In this document: piece after piece, positions 17,140-26,818 of the stretch
How the letters are laid out: each line of letters begins with the position of its first letter
Position numbering within the stretch: position 1 is the first letter of the stretch
From: Mesorhizobium ciceri WSM4083
GTDB lineage: Bacteria; Pseudomonadota; Alphaproteobacteria; Rhizobiales; Rhizobiaceae
Direction of reading: 5' to 3'
NCBI RefSeq assembly: GCF_000519305.1
Contig: NZ_JAFG01000005.1
Location: forward strand, 624,018-688,017
Length of the DNA: 64,000 nt
Notes under the pieces: generated by a model
Databases searched by the model: none
What the model was told of the DNA's origin: nothing
The model's input: the letters and a program-made list of their open reading frames with translations, nothing else
Translations under genes and position numbers: made by a program

Positions 17140-18542
17140 ATTGGCTCCCCGATCTCACTGCCGGCTCCGGCCCGCTGTATCAGCGGCTGGCGGATTCCAT
17201 CGAGACGGACATCGATCGGGGGGTGATCGATGCCGGCGCAAAGCTGCCGCCGCAGCGCGACCTCGCCTACGACATCGGCACCACCGTCGGCACGGTCGGC
17301 CGGGCCTATCAATTGCTGCGCGAGCGTGGGCTGGTGAGCGGCGAAGTCGGGCGTGGAACCTATGTGCTCGGCCAGCGCGCGAAGCCGGATTTTCCGGCTC
17401 CGGACGTCGGCGGCGAAGGCACGCGCTATATCGATGCGCCTAAGGGCAAGCTGCGTTTCGACAGCACCGCAGCACCTGATATCGGCCAAGGCGACATTGT
17501 CGCCGGTGTCCTGTCGCGCACGGCGCAGGACCATCCGCATGAGATCTCGAGCTACACCAGGGATTTCCCCGAACGATGGTACGAAGCCGGCGCCCGCTGG
17601 CTGTCGCGCAATTCCTTTCGCCCGGATGCCGACACCATTGTCCCCACGCTCGGCACCCATGCCGCGGTGATGGCGGCGATCGCGGCGCTCACCATGCCTG
17701 GCGACTATGTTGCCTTCGAGCACCTCACCTACTCACAGGTTTCCCGCAGCGCCGGCTTGATCGGCAGGCGCACCGCGTTGGTGGCATCGGACGATGAAGG
17801 CATCGATCCGCAGGATTTCGAGCGCGTCTGCGCGCAAAAGCATCCCAAGATGATCTTCCTGATGCCGACGGCGCAGAATCCGACGCTGGCCACCTTGTCG
17901 GCGGCACGCCGCGAGGCGATCGCCCATGTCGCACGCGAATACAACGTCGTCCTCATCGAGGATGATCTCTATGGCAATCTGACCGATGATCCGACGCCCT
18001 TACTGGCCGAATATGCGCCTGAACGCACCATTGTCGCCGGCGGCCTGTCGAAGTCGGTCGCAGCCGGCGTGCGCGGCGGCTGGCTTTCCTGCCCGCCCGC
18101 CTACCGCCACCGCATCCGTGTCGCCCACAAGATGATAACGGGCGGCATGCCCTTCCTGCTGGCGGAGGTGAATACAAGGCTGGTGCTGTCCGGCCAGGCG
18201 GATGAGATACGCAAGCGTAGCATCGCCGAAATCGGCGCCCGCATCGCCATCGTGCGCGAGACTTTGGCCGGCTTCGCGTTCAAGTCGCATGACGGGGTGC
18301 CCTTTGTCTGGCTAACCCTCCCCGACCCCTGGCTTTCCGGCACCTTCAAGAACGCCTGCCTTGAGCACGGCGTGCTGATCGACGACGAGGACGAATTCAA
18401 GGCCGGCCGTTCCGAGCAGGTTTTCCATGGCGTCCGCTTTGGCGTTTCGCAGCCGAGGCAGCGCGGGGATATCGCTGAAGGCGTTGCGGTGATCCGGCGA
18501 CTTCTCGATGAAGGCCGCGCCGGCTACGACAGCTTCTCCTGA
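17133..18542 (+). CDS. MocR/PdxR-type regulator: GntR helix-turn-helix fused to an aminotransferase fold
   Basis: A 469-residue fusion. Residues 1-75 form a GntR winged helix (L-Y-Q-R-L-A-D-S-I-E-T-D-I, later L-P-P-Q-R-D-L-A and G-T-V-G-R-A-Y-Q-L-L-R). The rest is a class I aminotransferase fold with the PLP lysine at K307 in G-G-L-S-K-S. Proteins of this kind bind PLP and control nearby amine, vitamin B6 or amino acid genes. No Shine-Dalgarno is seen and a promoter lies very close, so the mRNA may be leaderless. The target may be its own promoter or the divergent DUF1127 gene. Confidence 0.92.
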   Translation: MTNWLPDLTAGSGPLYQRLADSIETDIDRGVIDAGAKLPPQRDLAYDIGTTVGTVGRAYQLLRERGLVSGEVGRGTYVLGQRAKPDFPAPDVGGEGTRYIDAPKGKLRFDSTAAPDIGQGDIVAGVLSRTAQDHPHEISSYTRDFPERWYEAGARWLSRNSFRPDADTIVPTLGTHAAVMAAIAALTMPGDYVAFEHLTYSQVSRSAGLIGRRTALVASDDEGIDPQDFERVCAQKHPKMIFLMPTAQNPTLATLSAARREAIAHVAREYNVVLIEDDLYGNLTDDPTPLLAEYAPERTIVAGGLSKSVAAGVRGGWLSCPPAYRHRIRVAHKMITGGMPFLLAEVNTRLVLSGQADEIRKRSIAEIGARIAIVRETLAGFAFKSHDGVPFVWLTLPDPWLSGTFKNACLEHGVLIDDEDEFKAGRSEQVFHGVRFGVSQPRQRGDIAEGVAVIRRLLDEGRAGYDSFS

Positions 18543-18661
18543 CACTGCGTGGCTTTGTCCGGTTTTCCGTCGTTTTTCGTCAATCCATGGGTGTATCGGC
18601 CGCAAGGCTTGCGATAAGACGGGACTCAAAATCCCAACGTCCCGGATAAAAATCGCCGCCC

Positions 18662-20893
18662 ATGACCATTTCCAATTCCGTGCCGATCACCCCCGAGCTC
18701 ATTGCCTCACACGGGCTCAAGCCCGACGAGTATCAGCGCATCCTCGATCTTGTCGGGCGCGAGCCGAGCTTCACCGAACTCGGCATTTTCTCGGCGATGT
18801 GGAATGAGCACTGCTCCTACAAATCCTCGAAGAAGTGGCTGCGCACGCTGCCGACCACCGGACCGCAAGTCATCCAGGGGCCGGGCGAGAATGCCGGCGT
18901 GGTCGACATCGGCGATGGCGACTGCGTCGTCTTCAAGATGGAGAGCCACAACCACCCGTCCTACATCGAGCCCTACCAGGGTGCGGCGACCGGTGTCGGC
19001 GGCATATTGCGCGACGTCTTCACCATGGGCGCGCGGCCGATCGCGGCGATGAATGCGCTGCGCTTCGGCTCGCCTGACCATCCCAAGACCCGGCATCTCG
19101 TTTCAGGCGTGGTTTCCGGCGTCGGCGGCTATGGCAACGCCTTCGGCGTGCCGACAGTCGGCGGCGAGGTCAATTTCGACGCCCGCTACAATGGCAACAT
19201 CCTGGTCAACGCCTTTGCGGCCGGCCTTGCCAAGACCGATGCGATCTTCCTGTCCGAAGCCAAGGGCGTCGGCCTGCCGGTCGTCTATCTCGGCGCCAAG
19301 ACCGGCCGCGACGGCGTCGGCGGCGCCACCATGGCTTCGGCCGAATTCGACGACAAGATCGATGAGAAGCGCCCGACGGTGCAGGTCGGCGATCCCTTCA
19401 CCGAAAAGTGCCTGCTGGAAGCCAGCCTCGAACTGATGGCCTCGGGCGCCGTCATCGCCATCCAGGACATGGGTGCGGCCGGCCTCACCTGCTCGGCGGT
19501 CGAAATGGGCGCCAAGGGCGACCTCGGCATCGAGCTCTATCTCGACAAGGTGCCGGTGCGCGAAGAGCGCATGAGCGCCTACGAGATGATGCTGTCGGAA
19601 AGCCAGGAGCGCATGCTGATGGTGCTGCGCCCGGAAAAGGAAAAGGAAGCCGAGGCGATCTTCCACAAATGGGGGCTCGACTTCGCCATCGTCGGCAAGA
19701 CCACCGACGATCTGCGCTTCCGCGTGCTGCACCAGGGCGACGAGGTCGCCAATCTGCCGATCAAGGATCTTGGCGACAAGGCTCCGGAATATGATCGGCC
19801 GTGGACCGAACAGAAGAAGCCGGCGCCGCTGGCCGCCGATGACATTCCGCAAGCCGACGTTGCCGATGCGCTGCTGAAGCTGCTCGGCGGGCCCGACCTG
19901 TCTTCGCGCCGCTGGGTGTGGGAACAGTATGACACGTTGATCCAGGGCAATTCGCTGCAGCTTCCCGGCGGCGATGCCGGTGTGGTGCGGGTGGAAGGCC
20001 ATGCCACCAAGGCGCTCGCCTTCTCCTCCGACGTAACGCCGCGCTATTGCGAGGCTGACCCCTATGAGGGCGGCAAGCAGGCGGTGGCCGAATGCTGGCG
20101 CAATCTCACCGCCACCGGCGCGCTGCCGCTGGCCGCCACCGACAACCTCAATTTCGGCAACCCGGAACGGCCCGAGATCATGGGCCAGCTGGTCGGCGCG
20201 GTGAAAGGCATAGGCGACGCCTGCCGTGCGCTCGGATTCCCGATCGTCTCCGGCAATGTCTCGCTCTACAACGAGACCAACGGCCAGGGCATCCTGCCAA
20301 CCCCGACCATCGGCGGCGTCGGGCTGATCGCCGATTGGTCGAAGATGGTGCGGATCGGCTTTGCGGCCGAGGGCCAGATGATCCTGCTGGTCGGCGCGCC
20401 GGCGTCCTGGGGAACGCATCTTGGCCAATCGGTCTATTTCAGGGACATCCACGGCCGCACGGACGGCCCGCCGCCGCCGGTAGACCTCGATCACGAAAAG
20501 CGCGTCGGCGACCATGTGCGCGCGCTCATCGCATCCGGTGTCGTCACGGCGGCGCATGACGTTTCCGATGGCGGCGTCGCCGTTGCGCTTGCCGAAATGG
20601 CGATGGCGTCCGGCATCGGCGCCACCGTTCCCGGGCTTGTCGGCACCGACCCGATCCCGGTCTGGTTCGGCGAGGACCAGGGCCGTTATCTCCTGACGTT
20701 GTCGATCGATCCGCATGGTGACGAATGGGACGCCATTCGCAAGCAGCAGGGCGAGCTTGGCATCTTCGCGCCGTGGATCGGCTCCACAGGTGGCAGCGGG
20801 CTGAAGCTTGGTGACGCCAGGGCAATCCCGGTCAGCGAATTGAGCGGAGCCCACGAAGGCTGGTTCCCGCGCTTTATGGACCAGGCCAGTTGA
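18662..20893 (+). CDS. purL: FGAM synthase large subunit PurL
   Basis: A 743-residue small-type PurL, the catalytic ATP-using subunit of FGAM synthase that needs PurS and PurQ. Early H-G-L-K-P-D-E-Y and [10 protein letters not shown], the K-M-E-S-H-N-H-P-S motif near residue 92-100 and the C-terminal [13 protein letters not shown] are all family landmarks. Length is normal. It is separated from purQ by five accessory genes, so it is a distinct transcription unit. No obvious terminator follows; a palindromic repeat does. Confidence 0.97.
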   Translation: MTISNSVPITPELIASHGLKPDEYQRILDLVGREPSFTELGIFSAMWNEHCSYKSSKKWLRTLPTTGPQVIQGPGENAGVVDIGDGDCVVFKMESHNHPSYIEPYQGAATGVGGILRDVFTMGARPIAAMNALRFGSPDHPKTRHLVSGVVSGVGGYGNAFGVPTVGGEVNFDARYNGNILVNAFAAGLAKTDAIFLSEAKGVGLPVVYLGAKTGRDGVGGATMASAEFDDKIDEKRPTVQVGDPFTEKCLLEASLELMASGAVIAIQDMGAAGLTCSAVEMGAKGDLGIELYLDKVPVREERMSAYEMMLSESQERMLMVLRPEKEKEAEAIFHKWGLDFAIVGKTTDDLRFRVLHQGDEVANLPIKDLGDKAPEYDRPWTEQKKPAPLAADDIPQADVADALLKLLGGPDLSSRRWVWEQYDTLIQGNSLQLPGGDAGVVRVEGHATKALAFSSDVTPRYCEADPYEGGKQAVAECWRNLTATGALPLAATDNLNFGNPERPEIMGQLVGAVKGIGDACRALGFPIVSGNVSLYNETNGQGILPTPTIGGVGLIADWSKMVRIGFAAEGQMILLVGAPASWGTHLGQSVYFRDIHGRTDGPPPPVDLDHEKRVGDHVRALIASGVVTAAHDVSDGGVAVALAEMAMASGIGATVPGLVGTDPIPVWFGEDQGRYLLTLSIDPHGDEWDAIRKQQGELGIFAPWIGSTGGSGLKLGDARAIPVSELSGAHEGWFPRFMDQAS

Positions 20894-20895
20894 CG

Positions 20896-20944
20896 AGAGC
20901 ATGATCCCGAAAAGTGGGAACGGTTTTTCGGGAAACTCATGATC
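20896..20944. repeat. Rhizobial-type intergenic palindrome, copy 1
   Basis: CATGAT-CCCGAAAA (20900-20913) faces TTTTCGGG (20925-20932) and a terminal CATGATC (20938-20944). From memory this resembles the short palindromic elements scattered between genes of Mesorhizobium and other Rhizobiales. It sits 3 bases after purL and supplies the start codon of the next gene. Confidence 0.7.
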
Positions 20945-21460
20945 AATCACAGGAAACTGGCTGCCCGGGCGCTGCTTGCAGTCGTCTTCTGGCCGTCACT
21001 GTTCTTCTTCTGGTTCCTGGGACCGTTCGTCTTTTTCCTGCTGTCGACAACCTCAAGCGAGGTGTGCATGCGGCTGGAAACGCGTGCGGGGTTTCTTGCC
21101 GCGGCCAACGGCGCCATCCCGATGCTGGCGCTGCAGAACCTCCTCTATGCAATTCCGATCATCTGTCTGGTGCTTTGGGGCCGCCTTGCGCCGGATCCGG
21201 CACGGGCAAGGCATATCGTCACCTGCATCAAGCTTTTTGCCAGCACGGTGATCGTCGGCGCGTTATGGGAGTACGGCTCGTCGCTCATCTGCGACGGCTA
21301 TGGCCAGGGGTTCTTCTCGCCAGCTTGGCAAATGACGAGCTATCTTCCCATTGTCAGCCTCGTGCTCAACGTGCCGCTCTATGTACTGGCCTTCAGCCTT
21401 GGCCGTGCTTTCTCAACACGTGACGACGTTGCCGAGGATGAAGCAAGCCCCCCGGCCTAG
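20939..21460 (+). CDS. Membrane protein of unknown function
   Basis: A 173-residue protein with four hydrophobic helices (about 11-37, 59-80, 93-114 and 130-158) and a charged tail D-D-V-A-E-D-E-A-S. Two Cys flank the first loop (C42) and a later loop (C118). The ATG lies inside the right arm of the intergenic palindrome, with GGGAA of the same repeat as its only Shine-Dalgarno-like sequence. No family recognised. Position after purL and before bolA does not indicate a role. Confidence 0.7.
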   Translation: MINHRKLAARALLAVVFWPSLFFFWFLGPFVFFLLSTTSSEVCMRLETRAGFLAAANGAIPMLALQNLLYAIPIICLVLWGRLAPDPARARHIVTCIKLFASTVIVGALWEYGSSLICDGYGQGFFSPAWQMTSYLPIVSLVLNVPLYVLAFSLGRAFSTRDDVAEDEASPPA

Positions 21461-21469
21461 TCTTTCTCT

Positions 21470-21505
21470 GAAGCCGTCTTGTCCTTGGCGGGACAGAACG
21501 GCTTC
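21470..21505. other. Imperfect hairpin upstream of bolA
   Basis: GAAGCCGT and ACGGCTTC pair at the ends of a 36-base element whose inner part also pairs (TTGTCC with GGACAG) with two mismatches. No T tract follows, so it is not a classic terminator. It lies about 80 bases before the bolA start and could be a transcript end or leader structure. Confidence 0.35.
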
Positions 21506-21585
21506 AATCCGGACCGGAAAGGCTTTAGGCTCGCCCGACTCTCATCTTATGGCCTGACACCGGCCGCTCGAAACAGGATTTTGCC

Positions 21586-21819
21586 ATGGCAATGGATGCC
21601 CACGACATCGAAAAACTGATCAAGGACGGCATCCCGGACGCCAAGGTGACGATCCGCGATCTCGCCGGCGACGGCGACCACTATGCGGCCGAGGTGGTGG
21701 CCGAGAGCTTTCGGGGGAAAAGCCGCGTGCAGCAGCACCAGATGGTCTATGACGCGCTGAAAGGAAATATGGGCGGCGTGCTGCACGCACTCGCCTTGCA
21801 GACGAGCGTTCCGGACTGA
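21586..21819 (+). CDS. bolA: BolA family protein
   Basis: A 77-residue BolA-type protein with the class II KH-like fold: D-A-K-V-T-I-R-D-L-A-G-D-G-D-H-Y, the F-R-G-K-S-R-V-Q-Q-H-Q-M-V-Y-D-A-L helix and H-A-L-A-L-Q-T. BolA proteins bind CGFS monothiol glutaredoxins to form [2Fe-2S] heterocomplexes involved in iron sensing and cluster delivery. The partner, grxD, is next downstream (141-bp gap), a pairing conserved in alphaproteobacteria. This short form is the BolA2/YrbA-like type. Confidence 0.93.
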   Translation: MAMDAHDIEKLIKDGIPDAKVTIRDLAGDGDHYAAEVVAESFRGKSRVQQHQMVYDALKGNMGGVLHALALQTSVPD

Positions 21820-21960
21820 CCCTTAGCGCTTGGCCCAACACGGCCCATCCTTTGCGCCATTTCAGCCGCGGCGCGGCTAACGTCTTGTTTCGAGCAATCG
21901 TTGGGTTTATTTGAAGGGTATGTTTCGAGCCTGACTCCCACAGGCGGGAAAGGATATTCC

Positions 21961-22296
21961 ATGAGCGGCATCAACGACTACATCGACAATGAAGTGAAGG
22001 GCAACGACGTCGTCCTTTTCATGAAGGGCACGCCCGGTTTCCCCCAATGCGGATTTTCCGGCCAGGTTGTCCAGATCCTCGACTATATCGGCGCCGACTA
22101 CAAAGGCGTGAACGTTCTGGACTCAGCCGAACTGCGCCAGGGCATCAAGGAATACTCCAACTGGCCGACGATCCCTCAGCTCTACGTCAAGGGCGAATTC
22201 GTCGGCGGCTGCGATATCATCCGCGAGATGTTCCAGGCTGGTGAGTTGCAGACATTCCTCGTCGAGAAGGGCGTCAGCGTCAAAGGCGCAGCCTGA
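21961..22296 (+). CDS. grxD: Monothiol glutaredoxin GrxD (Grx4 type)
   Basis: A 111-residue Grx4-family protein with the active site C30-G-F-S33, the W-P-T-I-P-Q-L-Y glutathione-binding segment and G-G-C-D-I. CGFS glutaredoxins carry a glutathione-ligated [2Fe-2S] cluster between dimers or with BolA and pass it to target proteins. The Met before S-G-I-N-D-Y begins the conserved domain; the frame is open 20 codons upstream without conservation. Together with bolA just upstream and the suf cluster later in the window, it belongs to iron-sulfur metabolism. Confidence 0.96.
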   Translation: MSGINDYIDNEVKGNDVVLFMKGTPGFPQCGFSGQVVQILDYIGADYKGVNVLDSAELRQGIKEYSNWPTIPQLYVKGEFVGGCDIIREMFQAGELQTFLVEKGVSVKGAA

Positions 22297-22414
22297 TTTC
22301 TGTTTTGTGCATGCTGCTATCCGAAGGTTGATTTTTGATTTTCGGGGTCATGCACCAAGGCGTCGGGGGCACCTCGGCAATTTTCATGTCCTGAATCCAG
22401 GACCAAGACGAGCC

Positions 22415-22446
22415 AATGCGCCGGCCCGCCGGCGCATTTTCGTTTG
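22415..22446 (+). terminator. Intrinsic terminator between grxD and the MFS gene
   Basis: AATGCGCCGGC and GCCGGCGCATT form a perfect 11-bp stem with a minimal loop (22415-22438), followed by TTCGTTTG on the plus strand. It ends about 17 bases before the MFS start, so the MFS promoter must overlap it or read through it. Confidence 0.75.
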
Positions 22447-22462
22447 AAAGATCGGACTTGCC

Positions 22463-23731
22463 GTGGACCAGCCAAAACCAGCGCCGCAATCGGCAAGCAA
22501 ACTGCCCATTCCGCGCTGGGAGTTCATCGCTCTTTGCGCGGCGCTGATGGCGCTGAACTCGCTGGCCATCGATATCATGCTGCCGGCGCTGCAGCAGATC
22601 GGCGCCTCGCTCGGCGTCGAAAATGAAAACCACAGGCAGTACGTCATAACCGCCTACATTCTGGGCTTCGGCGGCGGACAGCTGTTCTTCGGGCCGATCT
22701 CGGATCGCTTCGGGCGTCGTGCACCGCTGGTGGCCGGGCTGGTGATCTACGTCGCCGCGGCCGCGGCGGCCGCTATTGCACCAAGCTTTGAAACACTTCT
22801 GCTGTGCCGGGCCGTGCAAGGTATCGGTGCGGCCGCCACCCGCGTCATCGCCGTCTCGATCGTGCGCGATACGTTCGACGGCCGGCGCATGGCCGAGGTG
22901 ATGTCGCTGATCTTCATGGTGTTTATGGCGATACCGGTCATTGCTCCCGGCATCGGCCAGTTCATCATGCTGTTTGCGACCTGGCATTGGATCTTCGTCA
23001 CCATGGCCGTCGGTGCGCTCTTCGTCTCGGCCTGGTCGCTGCTGCGCCTTCCTGAAACGCTGCATCCCGAACATCGCCGGCCGCTGACGCTCAACTCCAT
23101 TGTCGGCGGTTTTCGCATCGTTCTCACCAACCGCATTGCGATCTGCTATGCCTTCGCCAGCACCTTCATTTTCGGCGCCATGTTCGGCTTCATCGCCTCG
23201 GCGCAGCAGATCTATGTCGACATCTTCCATGTCGGCGAGATGTTCCCGGTCATCTTCGCAGGCGTCGCGGGCGTGCTCGCCTTCTCCAATTTTCTGAACT
23301 CGCGTCTTGTCGGCCGCATCGGCATGCGCCGCTTGTCGCAGAGCGCGCTGCTGCTGTTCCTGGTCATCAGCCTTGCCTGGCTGGTCGTTTCGCTGGAAAT
23401 GAAGATGCCGCTCTGGCTGTTCATCACCTTCTTTGCCTGCGCCATGCTTCCGTTCGGTGCGCTGGGCGCGAACTTCAACGCGCTGGCCATGGAGCCGCTC
23501 GGGCAACTGGCCGGCACGGCGTCGTCGATCCTCGGTTTCATGCAGACGTTTCTCGGCGGCATTCTCGGCACGCTGATTGGCCAGGCCTTCAATGGCACGG
23601 TGACGCCGCTGGCCGCCGGCTTCTGCAGCGTGTCGATCGCGGCGCTGCTGATGATCTTCATCGCCGAGCGCGGCAAGATGTTCCAGCCGCAGAACCCACC
23701 CGTTTCAGGGCATATCACCGACTTGCATTAG
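22463..23731 (+). CDS. Bcr/CflA-type multidrug efflux MFS transporter
   Basis: A 422-residue major facilitator protein with 12 predicted helices. The Bcr/CflA subgroup is indicated by A-L-N-S-L-A-I-D-I-M-L-P-A-L-Q-Q-I in helix 1, the loop motif G-P-I-S-D-R-F-G-R-R between helices 2 and 3, and V-Q-G-I-G-A-A-A-T-R-V-I in helix 4. These proton-driven inner-membrane pumps export drugs or metabolites. Start is GTG. The 3' end overlaps by four bases the convergent small exported protein gene. Confidence 0.92.
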   Translation: MDQPKPAPQSASKLPIPRWEFIALCAALMALNSLAIDIMLPALQQIGASLGVENENHRQYVITAYILGFGGGQLFFGPISDRFGRRAPLVAGLVIYVAAAAAAAIAPSFETLLLCRAVQGIGAAATRVIAVSIVRDTFDGRRMAEVMSLIFMVFMAIPVIAPGIGQFIMLFATWHWIFVTMAVGALFVSAWSLLRLPETLHPEHRRPLTLNSIVGGFRIVLTNRIAICYAFASTFIFGAMFGFIASAQQIYVDIFHVGEMFPVIFAGVAGVLAFSNFLNSRLVGRIGMRRLSQSALLLFLVISLAWLVVSLEMKMPLWLFITFFACAMLPFGALGANFNALAMEPLGQLAGTASSILGFMQTFLGGILGTLIGQAFNGTVTPLAAGFCSVSIAALLMIFIAERGKMFQPQNPPVSGHITDLH

Positions 23732-24135
23732 GACGCACCTTCAACAGTTGCCGTGAATCGAGGGGCAAGCATGCGCCCCGCGATTGCTCCACCCATGCTG
23801 TCCGAAAAGGGCAATGGCAGAGCTTCATCGAGTGCCTTGAGGATTGAGGCCACGAAGGCCCGGCTGCGCTGGGCATCGGTTCCCAGATCGGCATATGTGG
23901 CGCGAGGCTTGCCGATCAGTGTGCCGTTGCGGCGAAGCGAGAACCGCAGTGTCAGGGACATGCCCGCGGTTCCGGGTGGCGGCTTCCAGCAGGCATAGAT
24001 AGCGTCCGACATCTCCTCTATCGTATCGACGCGATCGGAACTGCGACAACTGCGCTCTTGCGATCTTGCTTCCTGGGAACTGGTAGACAGAGCGGCGGCA
24101 AGAGCCGCGGCGACAAATGCGAACCGAGGTTTCAT
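23728..24135 (-). CDS. Small exported protein of unknown function
   Basis: A 135-residue protein with a signal peptide (K-P-R-F-A-F-V-A-A-A-L-A-A-A-L-S, cleavage near residues 20-26). The mature part has a Cys pair (S-C-R-S-S and Y-A-C-W) and a T-L-R-F-S-L-R-R-N-G-T-L-I-G-K-P stretch that recalls the TonB C-terminal or TolA-like fold of small rhizobial energy-transfer-like proteins; I hold that only as a possibility. GGAGG lies upstream of the ATG at 24135. A longer in-frame extension has no conservation. Confidence 0.8.
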   Translation of the reverse strand: MKPRFAFVAAALAAALSTSSQEARSQERSCRSSDRVDTIEEMSDAIYACWKPPPGTAGMSLTLRFSLRRNGTLIGKPRATYADLGTDAQRSRAFVASILKALDEALPLPFSDSMGGAIAGRMLAPRFTATVEGAS

Positions 24136-24184
24136 TCGAGAGCCTCCGGATTTGCGTGAACCGCTCCTTCGGCTAACGCAGCAA

Positions 24185-25018
24185 TTAATCCTGTGCCGCC
24201 CAGAGCTCGCGGCGCAATTCGTGCCAGCTTTCCTGGTCTGGCGCGACAAGCAGGCCGCCGCCGAGATGCGAGGGCAGATAGGTGCTACCGTCGAAGCGCG
24301 CCGCGTAGCCGCCGGCCTCGGCATGGATCAGCACGCCGGCCAGATGGTCCCACGGCATCAGCTTGTTGTAGACGACGAAGTGGGCATGGCCGCTCGCCAG
24401 CAGGCGGTATTCGTGCGCGGCGCAGCGATAGGCGAATTGCGACAGGATCTTGGTCTGGTTGCGCGCCAGCCGCGACCGCTCCGGCTCGGCCATATATTGC
24501 CAGGAGACGGAGCCGGTCATTTTCGAGATCGGCGCGGATGCCGCGACATGCACCTTCTCCAGGCTGCCATGCGCATGCCGGATATGGCTGCCGGCGCCCC
24601 TGGCGCCGATCAGCCAGTCCTTGCCGACGGGATCGTGGATGATGCCGGCAACCGTCTCGCCCTTGACCACGACCGCCAGCATGACGCCGAACAGCGGCAC
24701 GCCGGAGGCGAAGTTGAAAGTGCCGTCGACCGGATCGATGACGAAGGCCAGATCCGCGTCGCCCAAGCCATCGAGCAGCGCTGGATTGTCGGAACAGGCC
24801 TCCTCGCCGACGACCATCGCTGAGGGGTAACGCTCGCGCAGCCGCGCGGTGATGAGCCGCTCGGCATTGACGTCGGCCTCGGTCACCAGGTCGGCGGCCG
24901 AGGTCTTCTGCCTGATGTCGCCGTCGCCCAGCCGGCGAAAGCGCGGCATGATCTCGGCTTTTGCGGCGTCGGACAGAAGGCCAGCGAGCCAGTCGATCGC
25001 AGTGTCGTCAAATGTCAT
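24185..25018 (-). CDS. Inositol monophosphatase family protein
   Basis: A 277-residue phosphatase of the IMPase/CysQ/HisN superfamily, Mg-dependent. Metal-binding motifs are G-E-E at 71-73 and I-D-P-V-D-G-T at 94-100; the second W-D-x-x-A-type motif appears as P-W-D-H-L-A-G-V near residue 215. The substrate could be inositol phosphate, histidinol phosphate or 3'-phosphoadenosine phosphate; sequence alone does not decide. The ATG used overlaps the end of ttcA by 11 bases, so the two are coupled; a further Met 11 codons upstream is possible. Confidence 0.9.
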   Translation of the reverse strand: MTFDDTAIDWLAGLLSDAAKAEIMPRFRRLGDGDIRQKTSAADLVTEADVNAERLITARLRERYPSAMVVGEEACSDNPALLDGLGDADLAFVIDPVDGTFNFASGVPLFGVMLAVVVKGETVAGIIHDPVGKDWLIGARGAGSHIRHAHGSLEKVHVAASAPISKMTGSVSWQYMAEPERSRLARNQTKILSQFAYRCAAHEYRLLASGHAHFVVYNKLMPWDHLAGVLIHAEAGGYAARFDGSTYLPSHLGGGLLVAPDQESWHELRRELWAAQD

Positions 25019-25901
25019 CGGGAACGTCTTGCATGGCTGTGAGGGTTTCATTGAGGGCGGCGAAATCGAACAGCTTTCGGTCGAGCAGATGCGATGGCCT
25101 GCTGTTCGACAGCGCGCGCAGCATCGTATCCTTGCGGCCCGGCATACGCTTTTCCAGGTCCTCGAGCATCGCCTTCATGGCGTTGCGCTGAAGACCTTCC
25201 TGGCTGCCGCAGAGATCGCAGGGAATGATCGGGAATTGCATGGCGGCGGCGAATCTTTCCAGATCGGCCTCGGCGCAGTAGCTCAATGGCCGCAGCACCA
25301 TGACGTCGCCTTCGTCGTTGAGCAGTTTTGGCGGCATGGCGGCGAGACGGCCGCCATGGAAGAGGTTCATGAAGAAGGTTTCGAGAATGTCCTCACGATG
25401 GTGGCCGAGCACCAGCGCCGAGCACCCCTCCTCGCGTGCAATGCGGTAGAGATGGCCCCGCCTGAGGCGCGAGCAGAGCGAGCAGTAGGTGCTGCCCGCA
25501 GGCAGCTTGTCGGTGACGACGGAATAGGTGTCCTGATACTCGATGCGATGCGGGATGGCGTATCTGTCGAGATAGTCCGGCAGGATATGTTTGGGGAAAT
25601 TCGGCTGGCCCTGGTCGAGATTGCAGGCCAGCAGGTCGACCGGCAAGAGCCCGCGCCATTTGAGGTCGAGCAGCACCGCGAGCAGGCCGTAGGAATCCTT
25701 GCCGCCCGAGAGCGCTACGAGCCAGCGCTGGCCGGGCTTGACCATCGAGAAATCCTCGATCGCCTGTCGGGTCAGCCGCAGCAGCCGCTTGCGCAATTTG
25801 TTGAACTCGACCGAGGACGGCACGTCGGCGAACAGCGGGTGGAAGCCGCCTTCGCTGTCGGCGATCGGTTCGAGCGTTTCAATGTCTGGAAGCATGTTCA
25901 T
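25008..25901 (-). CDS. ttcA: tRNA 2-thiocytidine synthetase TtcA
   Basis: A 297-residue PP-loop protein that thiolates cytidine 32 of several tRNAs. The ATP-binding P-loop is S-G-G-K-D-S at 65-70. Two CxxC pairs, C140/C143 and C228/C231, provide three Cys ligands of the [4Fe-4S] cluster, as in characterised TtcA. The enzyme therefore depends on the iron-sulfur assembly genes found elsewhere in the window. The stop codon lies inside the following phosphatase gene, so the genes form an operon. Confidence 0.96.
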   Translation of the reverse strand: MNMLPDIETLEPIADSEGGFHPLFADVPSSVEFNKLRKRLLRLTRQAIEDFSMVKPGQRWLVALSGGKDSYGLLAVLLDLKWRGLLPVDLLACNLDQGQPNFPKHILPDYLDRYAIPHRIEYQDTYSVVTDKLPAGSTYCSLCSRLRRGHLYRIAREEGCSALVLGHHREDILETFFMNLFHGGRLAAMPPKLLNDEGDVMVLRPLSYCAEADLERFAAAMQFPIIPCDLCGSQEGLQRNAMKAMLEDLEKRMPGRKDTMLRALSNSRPSHLLDRKLFDFAALNETLTAMQDVPDDI

Positions 25902-25951
25902 GGCATGTCGCTTTCAGTGGCCCAGAGCGCCGGATTAGCGGACATGACCGA

Positions 25952-25982
25952 CAAAGAAAAGGCCGCCTCGACGGGCGGCCTT
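25952..25982 (-). terminator. Intrinsic terminator of rpsD
   Basis: AAGGCCGCC and GGCGGCCTT form a 9-bp stem around a 6-base loop (25959-25982). On the minus strand the stem runs into TTTTCTTTG, 27 bases after the rpsD stop. Confidence 0.9.
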
Positions 25983-26008
25983 CGCAGGATGTCTCAGAAT
26001 GCGCTCGT

Positions 26009-26626
26009 TTAGCGCGAATAGAATTCGACGACCAGGTTCGGTTCCATCTGGACGGCGAACGGAACGTCCGCCAGGCCGGGGATGCGCGAGAAGGTCGCGA
26101 CCATCTTGTTGTGATCGGCTTCAATGTAGTCCGGCACGTCGCGCTCGGCGAGACCGACCGCTTCCAGAACGATGACCAGTTGCTTCGACTTTTCGCGCAC
26201 TTCGACGACATCGCCCGGCTTGCAGCGATACGAGCCGATATTGACACGCTTGCCGTTGACGTTGACGTGGCCGTGGTTGACGAACTGACGGGCGGCGAAA
26301 ATGGTCGGCACGAATTTGGCGCGGTAGACGACCGCGTCGAGACGCGATTCGAGCAGGCCGATCAGGTTCTCCGAGGTGTCGCCCTTGCGGCGGTCAGCCT
26401 CTTCATAAACCTTGCGGAACTGCTTTTCCGAAACGTCGCCATAGTGACCCTTCAGCTTCTGCTTGGCGCGCAGCTGCAGGCCGAAATCGGAAAGCTTGCC
26501 CTTGCGGCGCTGGCCATGCTGGCCGGGACCGTATTCACGCTTGTTGACCGGGGACTTCGGGCGGCCCCAGATGTTTTCGCCGAGACGGCGGTCGATCTTG
26601 TACTTCGCGGATTCGCGCTTGCTCAT
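26009..26626 (-). CDS. rpsD: 30S ribosomal protein S4
   Basis: A 205-residue S4, a primary 16S rRNA-binding and assembly protein. The start [20 protein letters not shown] and the S4 RNA-binding domain ([11 protein letters not shown] then H-G-H-V-N-V-N-G-K) are unmistakable. The Cys-containing zinc knuckle found in some bacterial S4 proteins is absent, as in most alphaproteobacteria. The gene stands alone with its own terminator and a long leader (see entries at 26650-26878), unlike Escherichia coli, where rpsD is in the alpha operon. Confidence 0.98.
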   Translation of the reverse strand: MSKRESAKYKIDRRLGENIWGRPKSPVNKREYGPGQHGQRRKGKLSDFGLQLRAKQKLKGHYGDVSEKQFRKVYEEADRRKGDTSENLIGLLESRLDAVVYRAKFVPTIFAARQFVNHGHVNVNGKRVNIGSYRCKPGDVVEVREKSKQLVIVLEAVGLAERDVPDYIEADHNKMVATFSRIPGLADVPFAVQMEPNLVVEFYSR

Positions 26627-26649
26627 CGCATTCCCTTTTCAAAACAATA

Positions 26650-26749
26650 CACCCGGAACCTCATGGTCCGGGTGAAGGAAACGCGCCCTCCTCTGGCCTC
26701 CGTTTTCGAGACCTGACAGGGTTTTCCCACGCAACGCGGCGGAAAACCC
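26650..26749 (-). promoter_or_regulatory. Structured leader of rpsD (two hairpins)
   Basis: In the 5' untranslated region of rpsD two perfect hairpins are visible: CACCCGGA/TCCGGGTG around a 9-base loop (about 26648-26672), and GGGTTTTCC/GGAAAACCC around a 12-13 base loop (about 26719-26750). The first lies some 25 bases before the start codon. S4 is an autoregulator in other bacteria, so such structures may bind S4; this is inferred. Confidence 0.45.
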
Positions 26750-26818
26750 ACGGGACACGTCAGTTCAAACAAGATAGTAGAATTGGAATTCCACGCATCT
26801 TGCGCACATAAAGAAAAC

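Noticed and set aside
19103-20950. A 615-codon open frame antisense to purL
   Set aside because: Composition is Arg/His/Gly-rich with no domain, and purL is intact on the other strand.
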